Assembly (NCBI GenBank): GCA_905160935.1
Contig: CAJHZI010000437.1
Span: 1 to 64,000 of the forward strand
From: Enchytraeus crypticus
Taxonomy: Eukaryota > Annelida > Clitellata > Enchytraeida > Enchytraeidae
Length of the DNA stretch: 64,000 nt
Direction: 5' to 3'
The notes under the pieces are model-generated. The model ran no database searches, was not told the DNA's origin, and was given only the letters and a program-made list of their open reading frames with translations. This document shows positions 24,201 to 36,000 of this stretch, in pieces. Position 1 is the first letter of the stretch. The number at the start of each line of letters is the position of its first letter. The position numbers and the translations under genes were made by a program.

Positions 24201-26593
24201 AACAACAGATTAATAGCATCAGATGACTAACAGACTAAGAGGAAGAGAGAAGGTCGCAGTAAATAACATATTAGTCATTCATGCAGCAGAGGTAGCAGTG
24301 ATACTGCTACTCCATTTCTGTCTATGACGTTCGTTGTCAGATTTGAATTTAAAAAGCTGTTAGGCTCAGTTTTCCGAACCACAAGTGAGCAGACAAGGAC
24401 GACAATACTTGAATACTAAGACAGGTGTATCAAGTAAGCCGCGTAATGTGATGTTATTTGAGACACTGTGGCCAGTTGAATGGAATTTTATCCCATTAAT
24501 AAATTTTAATTAGTAGTCTGGTCCTGTTTGACTGGTTATTAGGTTTAATGATTGATTAAATGCTAATGCACATATCTATTAAATTCAGATTTGTTATGTT
24601 TAACTTTAAAAGTATATGCAATACACCTTAAGTTACAAAATGAAATTATTTGGAAAATGCTACATTTATTTATTAAATTTCATTATTTAAAATTATTATT
24701 TTAATTGCACAATGACTCGCTTTTTATTTCAACTTTTCTAATTTTATTTTTATTTTTGCACCAGTTGTTAATTTAAAATGTTAAAATATCTTTAAAAGAT
24801 GTTGGTATCTAAATTTTAAAAATGTTGGTATCTTAATTTAAAAGATATTGGAATCTAGATTTAAAAGATGTTGGTATCTAAAGTTAAGTTGCATAAAGTA
24901 TAAAGTAACCTCAAAGATTAAAATAAATAATTTAATTTATTTTACTGTCTATATATTTAGAAACTATGAAAGTCTGTGTTAAAGAGCAGCTACAATCACT
25001 TTGGTTTACCTTGAAGGCAATCTCTGCCACACATCTCGGGCACTTGATGTAGAATCGAAAGATGTGAAGACCGAGATAATCCTCACCCACCACGTCCTCT
25101 TTACGAGAGTTGAACTTTTTGCCCTTGTAAATGTACTCACCGCACGTGTTGCAGCTACGACAATCAATTTAAACAACTAGTAAATTTTAATTTATTAATT
25201 TAGTTGCTCATCGCAAGTGTTGCAGCTACGACAAACAAGTTGTAACAACGCATACATTGTAATTGATTAATTGATGCACTCTCCATATATTTTTTACTAA
25301 CAAACAAACAAATATAGTAAGTTCTCTGTTGTGTCGCTAAGTCAGATGGAATCTAATTAAAAATGATGATCATAACAATCTACTCTACCAACTTCAAAGA
25401 ATGTCTGTAGATTGTACACCAGGATGTCTAACACACAGTCAGAAAACAACCGTATCATGGGAAAGTGGCAATTTTTAAAATTAATATAACTTTTACTTAC
25501 TTTTAGTTCATATCAGAGCATGTACATTTCAATAAAAAGCATTTTATAAATATAAAGCAGCTGCCTACTATTGGGTCAAATTTCTTCAAAAGCGAAGGGT
25601 CAGAAAAATTAAAATAAAATGAATTCTAATAGCAATATTGTACTGTTTCACTTTTTAGTACATTTACCAACTCAAATAGAATTAATTACATTTTGAAACA
25701 GAATGGCACATGTCAAATTTTTAATTAGTTACTCAAAATTTCTTAACTTTGTAAAGCTACGTATGTAATCAGAAAATTTCAAGTTAATACACAATACAAA
25801 AGGAGATAGTATTGTTTCACACCTATTAAGCTTCCATGAGTAAAATAATAAAAAATATCTTACCGCATATTGAAAGGAGCCATGAGTCGAATGCCAAACT
25901 TTCCATCTCTCTTTACCTTCAGTCGAGGAATCTTACTGGGATCAAAATCAGGCGGATAGTATTTCTGTCAGAGAACAGACACATCAATTATATGAGACTC
26001 GAGAGATATTATCAAAATTTGATAATCTAGAGATCACCTTAAGAACAGTTAATGTGTACATTACAACAGCGATATCATTCATATTTTATATCATGTTCAT
26101 CTATGGAATAAGCACTTGGATTTTCATTAATATTCTAATGTTAAAAGTTGTCTTTTCTCGTAATTTTTTAAACAGGCAAGTTGGCTAACATTTGGTAAAG
26201 AATTTTAAATAGTAATAGACATATTTGGAAGCGTCAATTTTGTGCTGCAGTGAAACGATTTATGACATAAATTTCTTATTCTTAAAACACTTTAAAATAT
26301 TAAGCGCCAGAGCTACTTCTATTATGCTCAAATTATAAATTGTATATATCTTGGGATAGATTTTCTGAATTTTGGAATTTGCACCTTTTTGGACCTTAAT
26401 TTTGCTCACCGGCTTAAATTTGTCTCAATAGTGCTCGACGCTGTCATTGATGGCGATAGCACCTTAATAGTTGTTATGGCAAATGTGCAGTAATTAGTGA
26501 TCAAATTAGTAAGCTTAATAGACTCACTTCTACATACTTTTAAATTTCATATATAGGAGCATAACTTACATTTAAGACTTTTCTCTCAGACAT
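21238..26593 (-). CDS. YJU2: Splicing factor YJU2 (CCDC94/CWC16 family), seven exons
   Basis: Exons on the minus strand: 26593-26570, 25964-25864, 25154-25010, 23840-23706, 22938-22745, 22209-22071 and 21507-21238. Phases fit throughout, giving 335 residues, close to the vertebrate protein. It starts MSERKVLN, followed by [14 protein letters not shown], the family signature. The zinc-binding core pairs RCNTC with KCPRC about 40 residues later and carries [11 protein letters not shown] and [13 protein letters not shown]. Then come the [19 protein letters not shown] block, a charged coiled-coil stretch and an acidic serine-rich tail (DTDSDSD). YJU2 acts in the nucleus as a step-one factor that stabilises the branch helix in the activated spliceosome. 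Exons 3, 4 and 5 each have extra copies of their acceptor and exon start in the upstream intron, and exon 6 follows a 26-bp minisatellite. The exon 5 donor is GTGTGT. Confidence 0.93.
22240..22520 (-). repeat. 26-bp minisatellite upstream of YJU2 exon 6
   Basis: About ten imperfect copies of a 26-bp unit, GAATGATGCAATGCAAGTGT plus ACACCT on the plus strand. On the transcribed strand each unit contains CATTCAGGTGTA, so it carries an AG directly followed by GTGT. The array ends about 30 bp before the true acceptor at 22209. Confidence 0.8.
22940..23335 (-). repeat. CAATCAAT array with two extra copies of the YJU2 exon 5 start
   Basis: A tetranucleotide array (CAAT/CAGGTAAT) contains two copies of the acceptor plus the first 66-70 bases of exon 5, at 23025-23096 and 23150-23220. 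On the minus strand each copy keeps ACAG or GCAG, then CTGTTAGAGAACCGC, and runs about 22 codons before the array brings a TGA. The 23150 copy differs from the true exon at four sites in that span, all third-position synonymous. Confidence 0.85.
23395..23562 (+). repeat. Dispersed repeat family G, copy
   Basis: Inverted relative to 47745-47913. Shared blocks: CCCCCAGGAATAAATGGTAA, GGCAATGAGAAACCA, CAGAAGCCATACTT, AAGGTATGGATAAGGCATA and GATCTAAGGAGTGCTCTTAT. Unknown element type; sits in YJU2 intron 4. Confidence 0.55.
23845..24220 (-). repeat. (CAA)n array with an extra copy of the YJU2 exon 4 start
   Basis: CAA trinucleotide array upstream (minus strand) of exon 4. At 23892-23950 it contains a second copy of CCAG plus the first 54 bases of exon 4, identical except that the first codon reads ATG rather than ACC. 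The copy runs straight back into GTT repeats. Further distal, ATTACAACAACAACAG units repeat at 24105-24210. Confidence 0.85.
25195..25245 (-). repeat. Extra copy of the YJU2 exon 3 acceptor and start
   Basis: 25203-25240 repeats the true boundary at 25137-25170. On the minus strand GTCGTAG is followed by CTGCAACACTTGCGATGAG in the copy and by CTGCAACACGTGCGGTGAG in the exon. The copy then loses similarity and meets a TAA. Confidence 0.75.
26385..26475 (+). repeat. Family C repeat copy
   Basis: TTGCACCTTTTTGGACCTTA, then TTGCTCACCGGCTTAAATT and GTGCTCGACGCTGTCATTGA. Located in YJU2 intron 1. Confidence 0.5.
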
Positions 26594-26839
26594 TCTTGTA
26601 AATTCTGGTTATCTACAATCTTGTTAGTTAGCTTTTAAAATATTAATTTATTATCACGAATGTTTAACGAATGTAAATAAAAACAATCTCCTATCTTTTG
26701 TTTACTTTTGGGAAGATGAAAAGACAACAAGGCTGCCAAAGTTAAGCCAAAGCAACAACAATTATATCACTTACTATTTATTAACTATATTACGTATCAT
26801 TAGAATTACTTATATTCTATCTCTTTAAATAAAACGCAA

Positions 26840-26960
26840 TCTCTCTCTTAGTACACTGCCTACTGGCAGGTCCATGGAATATAACGACTCCACTCATCTC
26901 TATCGTCCGTTTTCCTCTTCATTTCCGCATACGGGTGTTTCTTTAAATCCACAAAATATT
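26840..26960 (-). mobile_element. LINE 3' end fragment
   Basis: TCTCTCTTAGTACACTGCCT, then ACTGGCAGGTCCATGGAATA and CTCTTCATTTCCGCATACGG. Same 3' terminus as 51375. Confidence 0.65.
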
Positions 26961-27005
26961 TCTTGTGATAATAAAGCACAATCATAAAGTATACATATTA
27001 CACAA

Positions 27006-27235
27006 TATAGTGAAATGATCAAGCATTTTTATATCTACAACACGTTATACTATGTTTATAGCTACCACACATTTAAATTGTCAATTTAGTCCATTTTCAG
27101 TGTAAATGTAGCACGCAAACTTTGAATGTCCGAGATTTTATTTTCAGATCAGCGCAGCCAGTTGGTAGCAAACCCATGAGAGTGCAATTCACCTCAGGAT
27201 CTGTCATTAGAAACTTCAGAGTATCACGACTCTAT
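27006..27235 (-). mobile_element. SINE-B family copy (diverged)
   Basis: Reverse copy keeping AGTGAAATGATCAAGC, CCGAGATTTTATTTTCAGAT, GATCAGCGCAGCC and TTCACCTCAGGATCTGTCAT. It ends just before the foldback element. Confidence 0.55.
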
Positions 27236-27248
27236 CTGACATCTCTAA

Positions 27249-29132
27249 CCTACGGTGGCTCGCAACTGCCATAAATTTTTTTTTTTTTGAAACAAAAAAT
27301 CAAAAATACAAAAAAATCTTTGTTACTATAAATAACCACTTTGTTACTATAAATAGCTCACTAGCAGTATCTATATCACACATAGTCGATGACAACATCC
27401 AGCACTCGATCTTGAATCAAAGGCCAGTCCATGTGCAAAAAATAAAGTTTATTGTCCATGACAACATCGAGCACTCGATCTCGCGCCAAATCCAAACCGA
27501 TGAGCACAAAATTAGGTCAAAAACAGTGCAAATCCAAAATTCAGGTAATTAGTCATGCTAAGTGAATTCGTCGATGACAACATCGAGCACGCGATGTCAA
27601 ACCAAAGCCAAGCCGATGAGCAAAAAGGAGGTTAAAACTGTGCAAATTCAATATTAGTTAATTAGTCATACTAAGTTAATTTGTTTATGACAACATCGAG
27701 CACTCGATCTTGGGCCAAAGTCAAACCGATGAGCACAAAATTAGGTCAAAAACAGTGATAATTACAAGGTGAGTCTTTGGACTGATTTTCTGCATTTTGG
27801 AATTTGCACCGTTTCTGACCTAATTTTGTGCTCATCGGCTTGGCTTTGGTTTGATATCGCGTGCTCGATGTTGTCATTGACGAATTCACTTAATATGACT
27901 AATTAACTGAATTTTGGATTTACACCGTTTTTGACCTAATTTTGTGCTCATCGGTTTGGCTTTGGCTCGAGATCGAGTGCTCGATGTTGTCATTGACAAT
28001 AAACTTTATTTTTGCACATAGGCTGGCCTTTGATTCAAGATCGAGTGCTGGATGTTGTCATCGACTATGTGTGATATAGATACTGCTAGTGTGCTATTTA
28101 TAGTAACAAAGTGGCTATTTATAGTAACAAAGATTTGTTTGTTTTTTTGTTTTTTTGTTTTTTTGTATTTTTGTTTTTTTGTTTTTTTGTTTCTTTGTTT
28201 TTTTGTTTTTTTGTTTTTTTGTTTTTTTGTTTTTTTGTTTTTTTGTTTTTTTGTTTTTTTGTTTTTTTGTTTTTTTGTTTTTTTGTTTTTTTGTTTTTTT
28301 GTTTTTTTGTTTTTTTGTTTTTTTGTTTTTTTTTTTTTTTGTTTTTTTTTTTTTTGTTTTTTTGTTTTTTTTTTTTTGTTTTTTTGTTTTTTTTTTTTTG
28401 TTTTTTTGTTTTTTGTTTCAAAAAAAATTTATGGCAGTTGCGAGCCACCGTATCAATGACAACATCGAGCACTCGATCTCGAGCCAAAGCCAAACCGATG
28501 AGCACAAAATTCGGTCAAAAACGGTGCAAATTCCAAAATGCAGAAAATCAGTCCAAAGACTCACCTTGTAATTATCACCGCTTTTGACCTAATTTTGTGC
28601 TCATCGGTTTGGCTTTGGCTCAAGATCGAGTGCTCGATGTTGTCATAAACAAATTGACTTAGTATGACTAATTAACTGAATATTGAATTTGCACAGTTTT
28701 AACCTTCTTTTTGCTCATCGGCTGGGCTTTGGTTTGACATCGCGTGCTCGATGTTGTCATTGACGAATTCACTTAACAAGACTAATTAACTGAATTTTGG
28801 ATTTACACCGTTTTTGACCTAATTTTGTGCTCATCGGTTTGGCTTTGGCTCGAGATCGAGTGCTCGATGTTGTCATTGACAATAAACTTTATTTTTTGCA
28901 CATACGCTGGCCTTTGATTCAAGATCGAGTGCTGGATGTTGTCATCGACTATGTGTGATATAGATACTGCTAGTGTGCTATTTATAGTAACAAAGTGGCT
29001 ATTTATAGTAACAAAGATTTGTTTGTTTTTTTGTTTTTTGTTTTTTTGTTTTTTTGTTTTTTTGTTTTTTTGTTTTTTTGTTTTTTTGTTTTTTTGTTTC
29101 AAAAAAAAAATTATGGCAGTTGCGAGCCACCG
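27249..29132. mobile_element. Foldback element built from family C units with (GTTTTTTT)n tracts
   Basis: The left end is ACGGTGGCTCGCAACTGCCA. The inverted counterpart (TGGCAGTTGCGAGCCACCGT) occurs twice, near 28430-28450 and 29113-29132. Three arms are visible: 27249-27770 on the minus strand, and 27775-28450 and 28560-29132 on the plus strand. Each arm has two or three tandem units of about 130 bp with GCTCATCGG, TTTGGCTTTGG and GATCGAGTGCTCGATGTTGT. Each ends with a TATTTATAGTAACAAAG duplication and an octanucleotide T7G array: about 270 bp in the middle arm, 85 bp in the right arm, a few units in the left. No coding sequence is present; phenylalanine-rich frames are artefacts. Confidence 0.75.
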
Positions 29133-29586
29133 TACTAACCTCTACAGACCCATTATAATATCTGTCTATTATTAATAATGTCTGCCCGCATAATTAACAA
29201 AGCATAGCTGGAAAGTGAGGAGGGGTGTTATCGAATATTAATTCATTTAATTAATTTAATTAAAATGCATAGATCCCTGATTTTCATGTGATCTCTAACT
29301 AGATAATGGTCTAGACTTAATACACAAATCATTCAATTTTGCAATCGTGCATGCACGTTCTTAATAAATATTTAATTGGCGATTACTAGTAATTAATTTT
29401 ATTTTAATTAAGGTTTTTATTTTCCCTCGTTTTATCTTTCATTATGCTTGTAATTTCAGTTTTTGTTTCGTTGTTATCGAAAATTTTGTGACATATAATT
29501 GCATTCTGCACCTTTGTAACTTTGTTGTTGCTGCAAAAATTTGTTCTTGAAATCTCTGTCTCTGGTTTTTGTTTGTTGGCGTTTGA

Positions 29587-29700
29587 AACGGACTGCCAGA
29601 GGAGGTCGTTGAGGCCGAATCTGTCAATCAATTTAAGAATAGATATGATAAGTATATAAAGTGTAGTAGGGAAAGGTGTGAAGTATTAATAGAAAAGTAA
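29587..29700 (+). pseudogene. LINE ORF2 C-terminal remnant
   Basis: A 37-codon frame reads NGLPEEVVEAESVNQFKNRY, then DKYIKC, and stops. This is the characteristic end of many CR1/Jockey-like ORF2 proteins (W-N-x-LP...S-V-x-x-FK-x-x-L/Y-D). It is 5'-truncated; an A/T-rich 3' region follows. Confidence 0.6.
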
Positions 29701-30149
29701 TAGGCTGAGTTGTGGGTTTGCCCATTCCTATTAAAGTGTATAAGTTTTGATAGTTAAGTAGAGTTTATATAGTTTATTTAGCTTCTTTGTATAAAATGGC
29801 TATTGTCTCTTGCTGTAATATTTGGTATGTGTGATTTTGAGGATGTGTAGGCCTAGATATATTGTAATTTGAAAAGTGTTAGCATATTGAGTAGTATTTG
29901 TACCTGTTAGTGTACAGGTTAATAGTACAGGTGTGCTGGTTTCCTGTATTAGTACTGGTTATTAAGTAAAATGTGTTTAATATGTTATGTATGCAAGATG
30001 TGTAGGTAAGTTTTTATTTTATTTTGTGTGGGTCTCAAACAAGCAGTTGTACTTTCTGACCTACTGTCTTTATGTTATGTTATGTTTTAGAATTTGTAAA
30101 ATGGCAGCGCGTCTAAAAGTTCTTGTTACGGTTCTTAGTATAGCATTCA

Positions 30150-30211
30150 TTTTCATATCCGGTTCTTTGTAGCGTGGAGGAGCATTGTTTCATTGCCTTG
30201 CTGACGTTCAG
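30150..30211 (+). promoter_or_regulatory. Probable 5' untranslated exon and start region of the SR gene
   Basis: Ends at CAG/GTAAGT (donor at 30212). The next exon starts at 31012 after tttgttgttgtag and reaches the ATG at 31040. The intron between holds the first snoRNA. The transcription start is not visible; the position of the exon's 5' end is a guess. Confidence 0.45.
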
Positions 30212-30520
30212 GTAAGTTGGATATTTGCGCTTAGTTTCTGTGGATATTAGGTAATTCTCCGGATATATAATTTTATTTTATTCTTAACATTTTTATTGAT
30301 TAGATTCGATCTTTTGCCGGATCATTAACTTACTGAGTTTTGATTCGCTTAATTTATATCGTTATGGTAGTCTTAAATGCTTTCGTTTTTATTTCGATGT
30401 AGTTCATAAAATTTCTAATCAGTCATATTTGCTATATATTACTATTAGCAATTAAATTTAAACAAAATCCCACGTACCGTGCCATATTAATGTCACATTT
30501 TGGATTTTAATATTTCGATT

Positions 30521-30609
30521 TTGAAAGTGCAGTGATGATTTTCTTTCGGGTCTGACTCATTGAAGACAACGTAGAACCAACGTGTAACTATTTTACTGAG
30601 TGCTTTCAA
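30521..30609 (+). ncRNA. C/D-box snoRNA, copy 1 (SR gene intron 1)
   Basis: Terminal stem TTGAAAG/CTTTCAA encloses a C box (GTGATGA), a D' box (CTGA after TTTTCTTTCGGGT), a C'-like TGAAGAC region, the conserved AGAACCAACGTGTAAC and a D box (CTGA). The D' guide is complementary to ACCCGAAAGA of large-subunit rRNA and would direct 2'-O-methylation of the G in ACCCG. From memory, vertebrate SNORD2/snR39B has the same guide. Three sister copies lie in other introns of this gene. Confidence 0.85.
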
Positions 30610-31039
30610 TATCGAATTGTCTTTAATTTACATAATAAAAAGATGAAGAGTAAATATGTTTGCAATTTGGGACAAAAAATGTAATAGTATTTACTGAATT
30701 TGATAATATTTTGATGGATTTTGTAATTTTGTTACATTTTGATATTACAATGTGGGTATTTGATTAAATTTTTGTAACACTTTTAAAACAGCACAAAACA
30801 GATTTGTGTTGTTTTAAAACTTTCCTTTCAGCACAAATACTAATGTAACATTGCTTTACTAAATAGTTTGTTTCAGGTAATAAATGAAATTTGTACTAGA
30901 ATGTAACCATATAGTAGAATGTCCAGTGTCTACTATTTGAATTTATTGGCAGTTTGATGCAGAAGTTTTAGTTGTGCATTATTAACTAATTTTACTGCTT
31001 TGTTGTTGTAGAAAACAATTCGTATTATAACTCGAGAGA

Positions 31040-32962
31040 ATGCCTCGTCTTTACCTCGGAAGATTGAGCGACGATGCAAGAGAGAGAGACATTGAAAAAT
31101 TTCTCAGTGGTTACGGCAGGGTTACAGAGATCATTTTCAAAAATGGCTATGCTTTTGTGGTAAGTATTATTAAGCGCTATATCAGCTATATAATTCTTAA
31201 GTTTTAAAATATTTGAAAATAGTAGTGAATTATTATTACTTTGTATCATTTGAAGTATGACAACATATTCGTTTATTTCAAATTACAGATAAAGCATAAC
31301 AGTCAATATACATAAGGAGGAAAGTTAAATTTTGTCGATTGTATGCTGCTGGAAATAGAAAAGTTTTTTCTATCATAGTTAATACGGTGCACATTTTTTC
31401 ATAAATGTCGACAGGTTATACTTTGCCTAGATCAGTATCGTTAATATTATGCATAAACTGGATGTTGCTAGATGTTGTGTTGATTATATTGTAGTGTGTT
31501 GAGCATGTTGTATTGTGTGTTATCATATTGCAAATTGTGTGACGATTTGTTTTGATACAGGACATAGACGATGATAGGGATGCAGAGGACGCTGTGAATG
31601 ATCTTCATGGGAAGGAGTTGTGTGGAGAAAGGTTGGTAATCACTTCAATTCATTTAATCTCTACTGGAATCTATGCCGTCTATTTGAGCGTTAGAGATTC
31701 GAGCTTTATGCGTTGTTCTTTCTAAAAACACAGGAATTAAACTTACTGTTACTTATCGTCATTGTTAGTAGCAGCCATATTCGGACATGGTACGAAGAAA
31801 TTAATAACTATGCTAGTAAAAATAATCTATTACTACTAATAATTATTAATCAGCCAACCACTAATCGCTATTATAATAGTTTTAAATAGTTTATTATGTA
31901 ATATATAAGTAGATTTCACTGCTGTTAATGACTGAGATGTTTGTTGTGTTTTAGAGTGATACTGGAGTTCTGCAACAGAGAGAGTGGTGGGGGTGGAGGA
32001 AGGGGTAGGAGGGGAGGGGGGTCCAGAGGCTGGGGAGGACCTCCCCCCAGGTCGTCTAGGTTCGACAGAGATAGGCCTGTGTGGATGGACAAGTATGTAT
32101 TGCAATTTTCTGATTCTTCTCAGTATATTACTGCATGGAATGTGCAATGGTAATGTTGTTATGGAAACAGCTGTCAATTCTTTTCATCAATCAGTAAACC
32201 TAATAAATGCTTAGTTAATTAATGATAAAACATGGCATTAATAAATAGAATGTACATTAAACTAGAAAAACTACATAAGGATAACACGTCTTCGTCATTC
32301 TGTTTCACTTGCTTTTGTTTTATTGCTATTTTGTTAGTATCTCTGCTCTATGACAGGCATAGGCTGCTAGCTAGAGCACTGTGATGATTTTCTTTCGGGT
32401 CTGAAGTCATTGAAGACAACACAGAACCAACGTGTAACTATTTAACTGAGTGCTCTGTTGACTAGTTGTCGATTGTGTAAAATAACTATTTTAATAGTGG
32501 ATTTACAATTTGATGTACCGCTTCAAACTGTAAATATTTAGAATTAGATATAATGTTACATGATTAGGTAATAGGAATTTAATGTAATGCTACATAGTTA
32601 TATATTTGATAATATATTAGGTTCAATTAGGCTTCTTGATGTTGATGATAAATATATTTTCATTTACCATCACTGATTGTTAAACATATCAGTTCAATGT
32701 GCCGTTAATGTGGTTCTAGTGACTACACAGGTGTAACAGATTCTTGATGTAGCTTTGTTGAGTGCCTAGCAACACTGTTGATGGATTGATTGTAGATACG
32801 GACCAATCGTGCGCACAAAGTATCGACTGATTGTTGAGAATCTCTCCACAAGAGCGAGCTGGCAGGTAAGAAATTACTTTAAATTTTCTGATGAACCTTG
32901 AGATAAATCAATCACTATCATACTGTGATGTTTTAAATGTATTCATTTAATTTTTACTTGGA

Positions 32963-33026
<64 letters not shown>

Positions 33027-36000
33027 AATCTAGAGACAAATGAGAGGAATCTAGAAGTTAATTTATTATGTTATTTTAAATATATGAGATATGATTGAAT
33101 TGAAATTAATTGTGATTGAGAGGCGATAGTTGAACGATTGCTTTTGTACGATGATGATTTTCTTTCGGGTCAGATCTGAATGAAGACGAACAGAACCAAC
33201 GTGTAACATTTCGGCTGAGTACTGGCAATCTTAATTTAGCGATAATCTAACAAAAACTTGTAACATTGCATTTAATCAGATATTTGTAAATCTGTAGGTT
33301 TCAGTTGCCATATTATATAATGTACTACCTATTTTATATAGTAAAGCCATCAGTGTTCACATGATGATGATGGGCATGATGATGATGGGCATGATGATGA
33401 TGATGAGGTCAGTTAGTGAGTAGATGATGGGTCTCAAGCTAGATGATGATGATGGGTCACAAGCTAGGTCGTGAGAGGTCACAATCTAGGACAGGAGTGA
33501 CAAGATTTTAAGCTCAGGAACTAATCTCAGATCATGTGAGATGCAAGCGAGCCCATTGTGATGATGCCACACTAATTTTCTGTGGTGGAAATCATCTCAA
33601 AAAGTATCACGGGACAGTGCCAGAACAGTTTTGACGATGACAGCTGTCTCGCTGACACATTGAGTCATGTTGACCTTCAGAGAGGGCACAGACGTAGTGT
33701 TGCGTGACAGACGATTGAGCAGATCATGTGCAGGATAAATGATGCGCTAAATACGTTGCAGAGGCTTTGGTAAGTGGACGAATGAAGAGTGAAAATTGGA
33801 TTAAATGAAAATATATTTTTAAGAGGCATACGTTATATATTTGAACATTATGCATGGCGAACGAATAGCAGTTGATTTACTGTCTAATTTAACTATATAG
33901 TTGGTGGCATATAATTGTAATTATCGTAATATTTCAATAATATGTGCCAAGTGTCATTGGTGGAGCGATTTTATTCTGCTATTAGTAGAGTCGTGTCCCT
34001 CCTGGTCTAGTATACTGTAGACAGGCATCACTGTCTAGAATGGCTACTTGTGACTTTTTGATCGCATTCACGATATTCGTGATTCATTAATTCTAACTTA
34101 AACCTGTGTGTCTGTATTTCATGGATATGGGAATGGAGAATCAGGATGTTCCTCAGGAAACTGTCGATTGGGTTGGATGTAAACTATGTCTTTCCATACT
34201 TAAATTTTAAAAACATTGAGAAACTTTGATCCCGCAAGGGAATATTTAATTGATCTTGCTAACGGGCGTGTATTTTGGTTTTTGACGACAGGACCTGAAG
34301 GATCTGATGAGGAATGCTGGAGAGGTGACCTATGCTGATGCTCACAAGGAGCGCAGGAACGAGGGGTAAGTTTCTTTGGAATATCTGTCGAGGCTGTTGC
34401 TTAAATTCTTGAATGATTTTCTGGTTTTTGGAATTTTTGCACCGTTTTTGGACCTTCTTTTTGCTCGCCGGCTTGATTTTTCTCAATAGTTCTCGATGTT
34501 GTCATTTATGACTGTAGCACTGTATTTTTGTTGTTGTTGTTATTATTAGTGGTTATATAAAATTTATGTATTTTTTCATTGTGCACATTCTGAAGCATTA
34601 ATTGTAATTCTTATATGTCATGTCATGTGATCAACCTGGGGCTGGTTCCAGCCAATGATTTCTCTATGATGTAATGCTAGTTTTAGTTAAATATTTCTTG
34701 TATATGCTTCTCAAAATAGTCAGAATATTACTATATAATATTAACAAAATAATCAGAATATTAATATATAATGTTAACAAAATAATGAGAATATTAATAT
34801 ATAATATTAACAAAATAGTCAGAATTTTACTAAAATATTCATCTTTAGCACTGTTTTCCATTGTAATGTTTTTACCGAGCAATGGAGTTTGCCAAATTTT
34901 GTCTGCTCTGGATTGGTGTACTTTGATCTAATTTTTCTTCTACAATTGTTTTCTTTTGTACGGATTTTCAGTGATTCAAAAGTTTCTGTAGCAATATAAT
35001 TAATGTTCAATATTTAATAGAATACATGCAAATGCTTCTTTGTATTTTACAACAGTCAAGCAAGCAATTGCTTATTAGAATACTCATCATAACAAGCATT
35101 AATATAGCTAAAATACTAGACTCCGATGAGAGATACTTAAAATAAGAATACAATGCTTATGCATTTTGTATCTTTGTATCTTTGAAAAGAAAAACATAAT
35201 ATCAAGATTTTGTTGCTGTTTGCTGTGTTTCCAGTGTTGTGGAGTTTGCCTCACGTGGAGACATGGAGAATGCTTTGAGTAAACTGGACGGCTCTGACAT
35301 CAATGGGCGCAAGATAAAACTCTACGTGGATGATGACAGGTCCAGGTGAGTCAACAGTCCTCTTATGTAAAACTTCTGTTTGTTATTCTGTTATCCAGCA
35401 GTTATCAATCCTCTTGTTAAATGTTTAAAACTTCTCTTGGTTATTCTGTTAGTCAGGAGTCAACAGTCCTCTTGTTTAAAACTTTTTTTGTTATTCTGTA
35501 GTTTCTGTCAGCTAGTAAACATTTTTCACAAGTGTTTCATGCAGGTGTAAGCTTTTACTGGCACAGTGTGCTGTAGAAATAGGGCCTTGTTATAGAGAAT
35601 TCTTACAGGCATCTTAATGCTCATCTGAGAGCATAATCTCAGGCATTCACAGGACTGGTTAAACGGGAAATTGACTAAATTTCCTAACGGTGTAAACAGT
35701 GGTATTAAAAGTTATTAATATCAACATAGTTGAACATTTCACTATGATGAATGTTTACTTCTTCTTTTAACTCAAAGCACGTGTGTATTATCTGTAGTAC
35801 TTCTCGTGCTGTGTAGCCAAGATGTTTGAACTAGAGCACAGTGATGATTTTCTTTCGGGTCTGAAGTCTTTGACGACGACACAGAACCAACGTGTAACTA
35901 TTTTACTGAGTGCTCATGTATTACATGTCGTTTGCTTGCTGAACAACATTTTGTTATATTTGCATACACTGGTGTTAGAATAAATGGTTTAATTGTAATG

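Noticed and set aside
28052-28587. Membrane-protein-like frames of F, V, L, C
   Set aside because: Translations of the T7G octanucleotide array.
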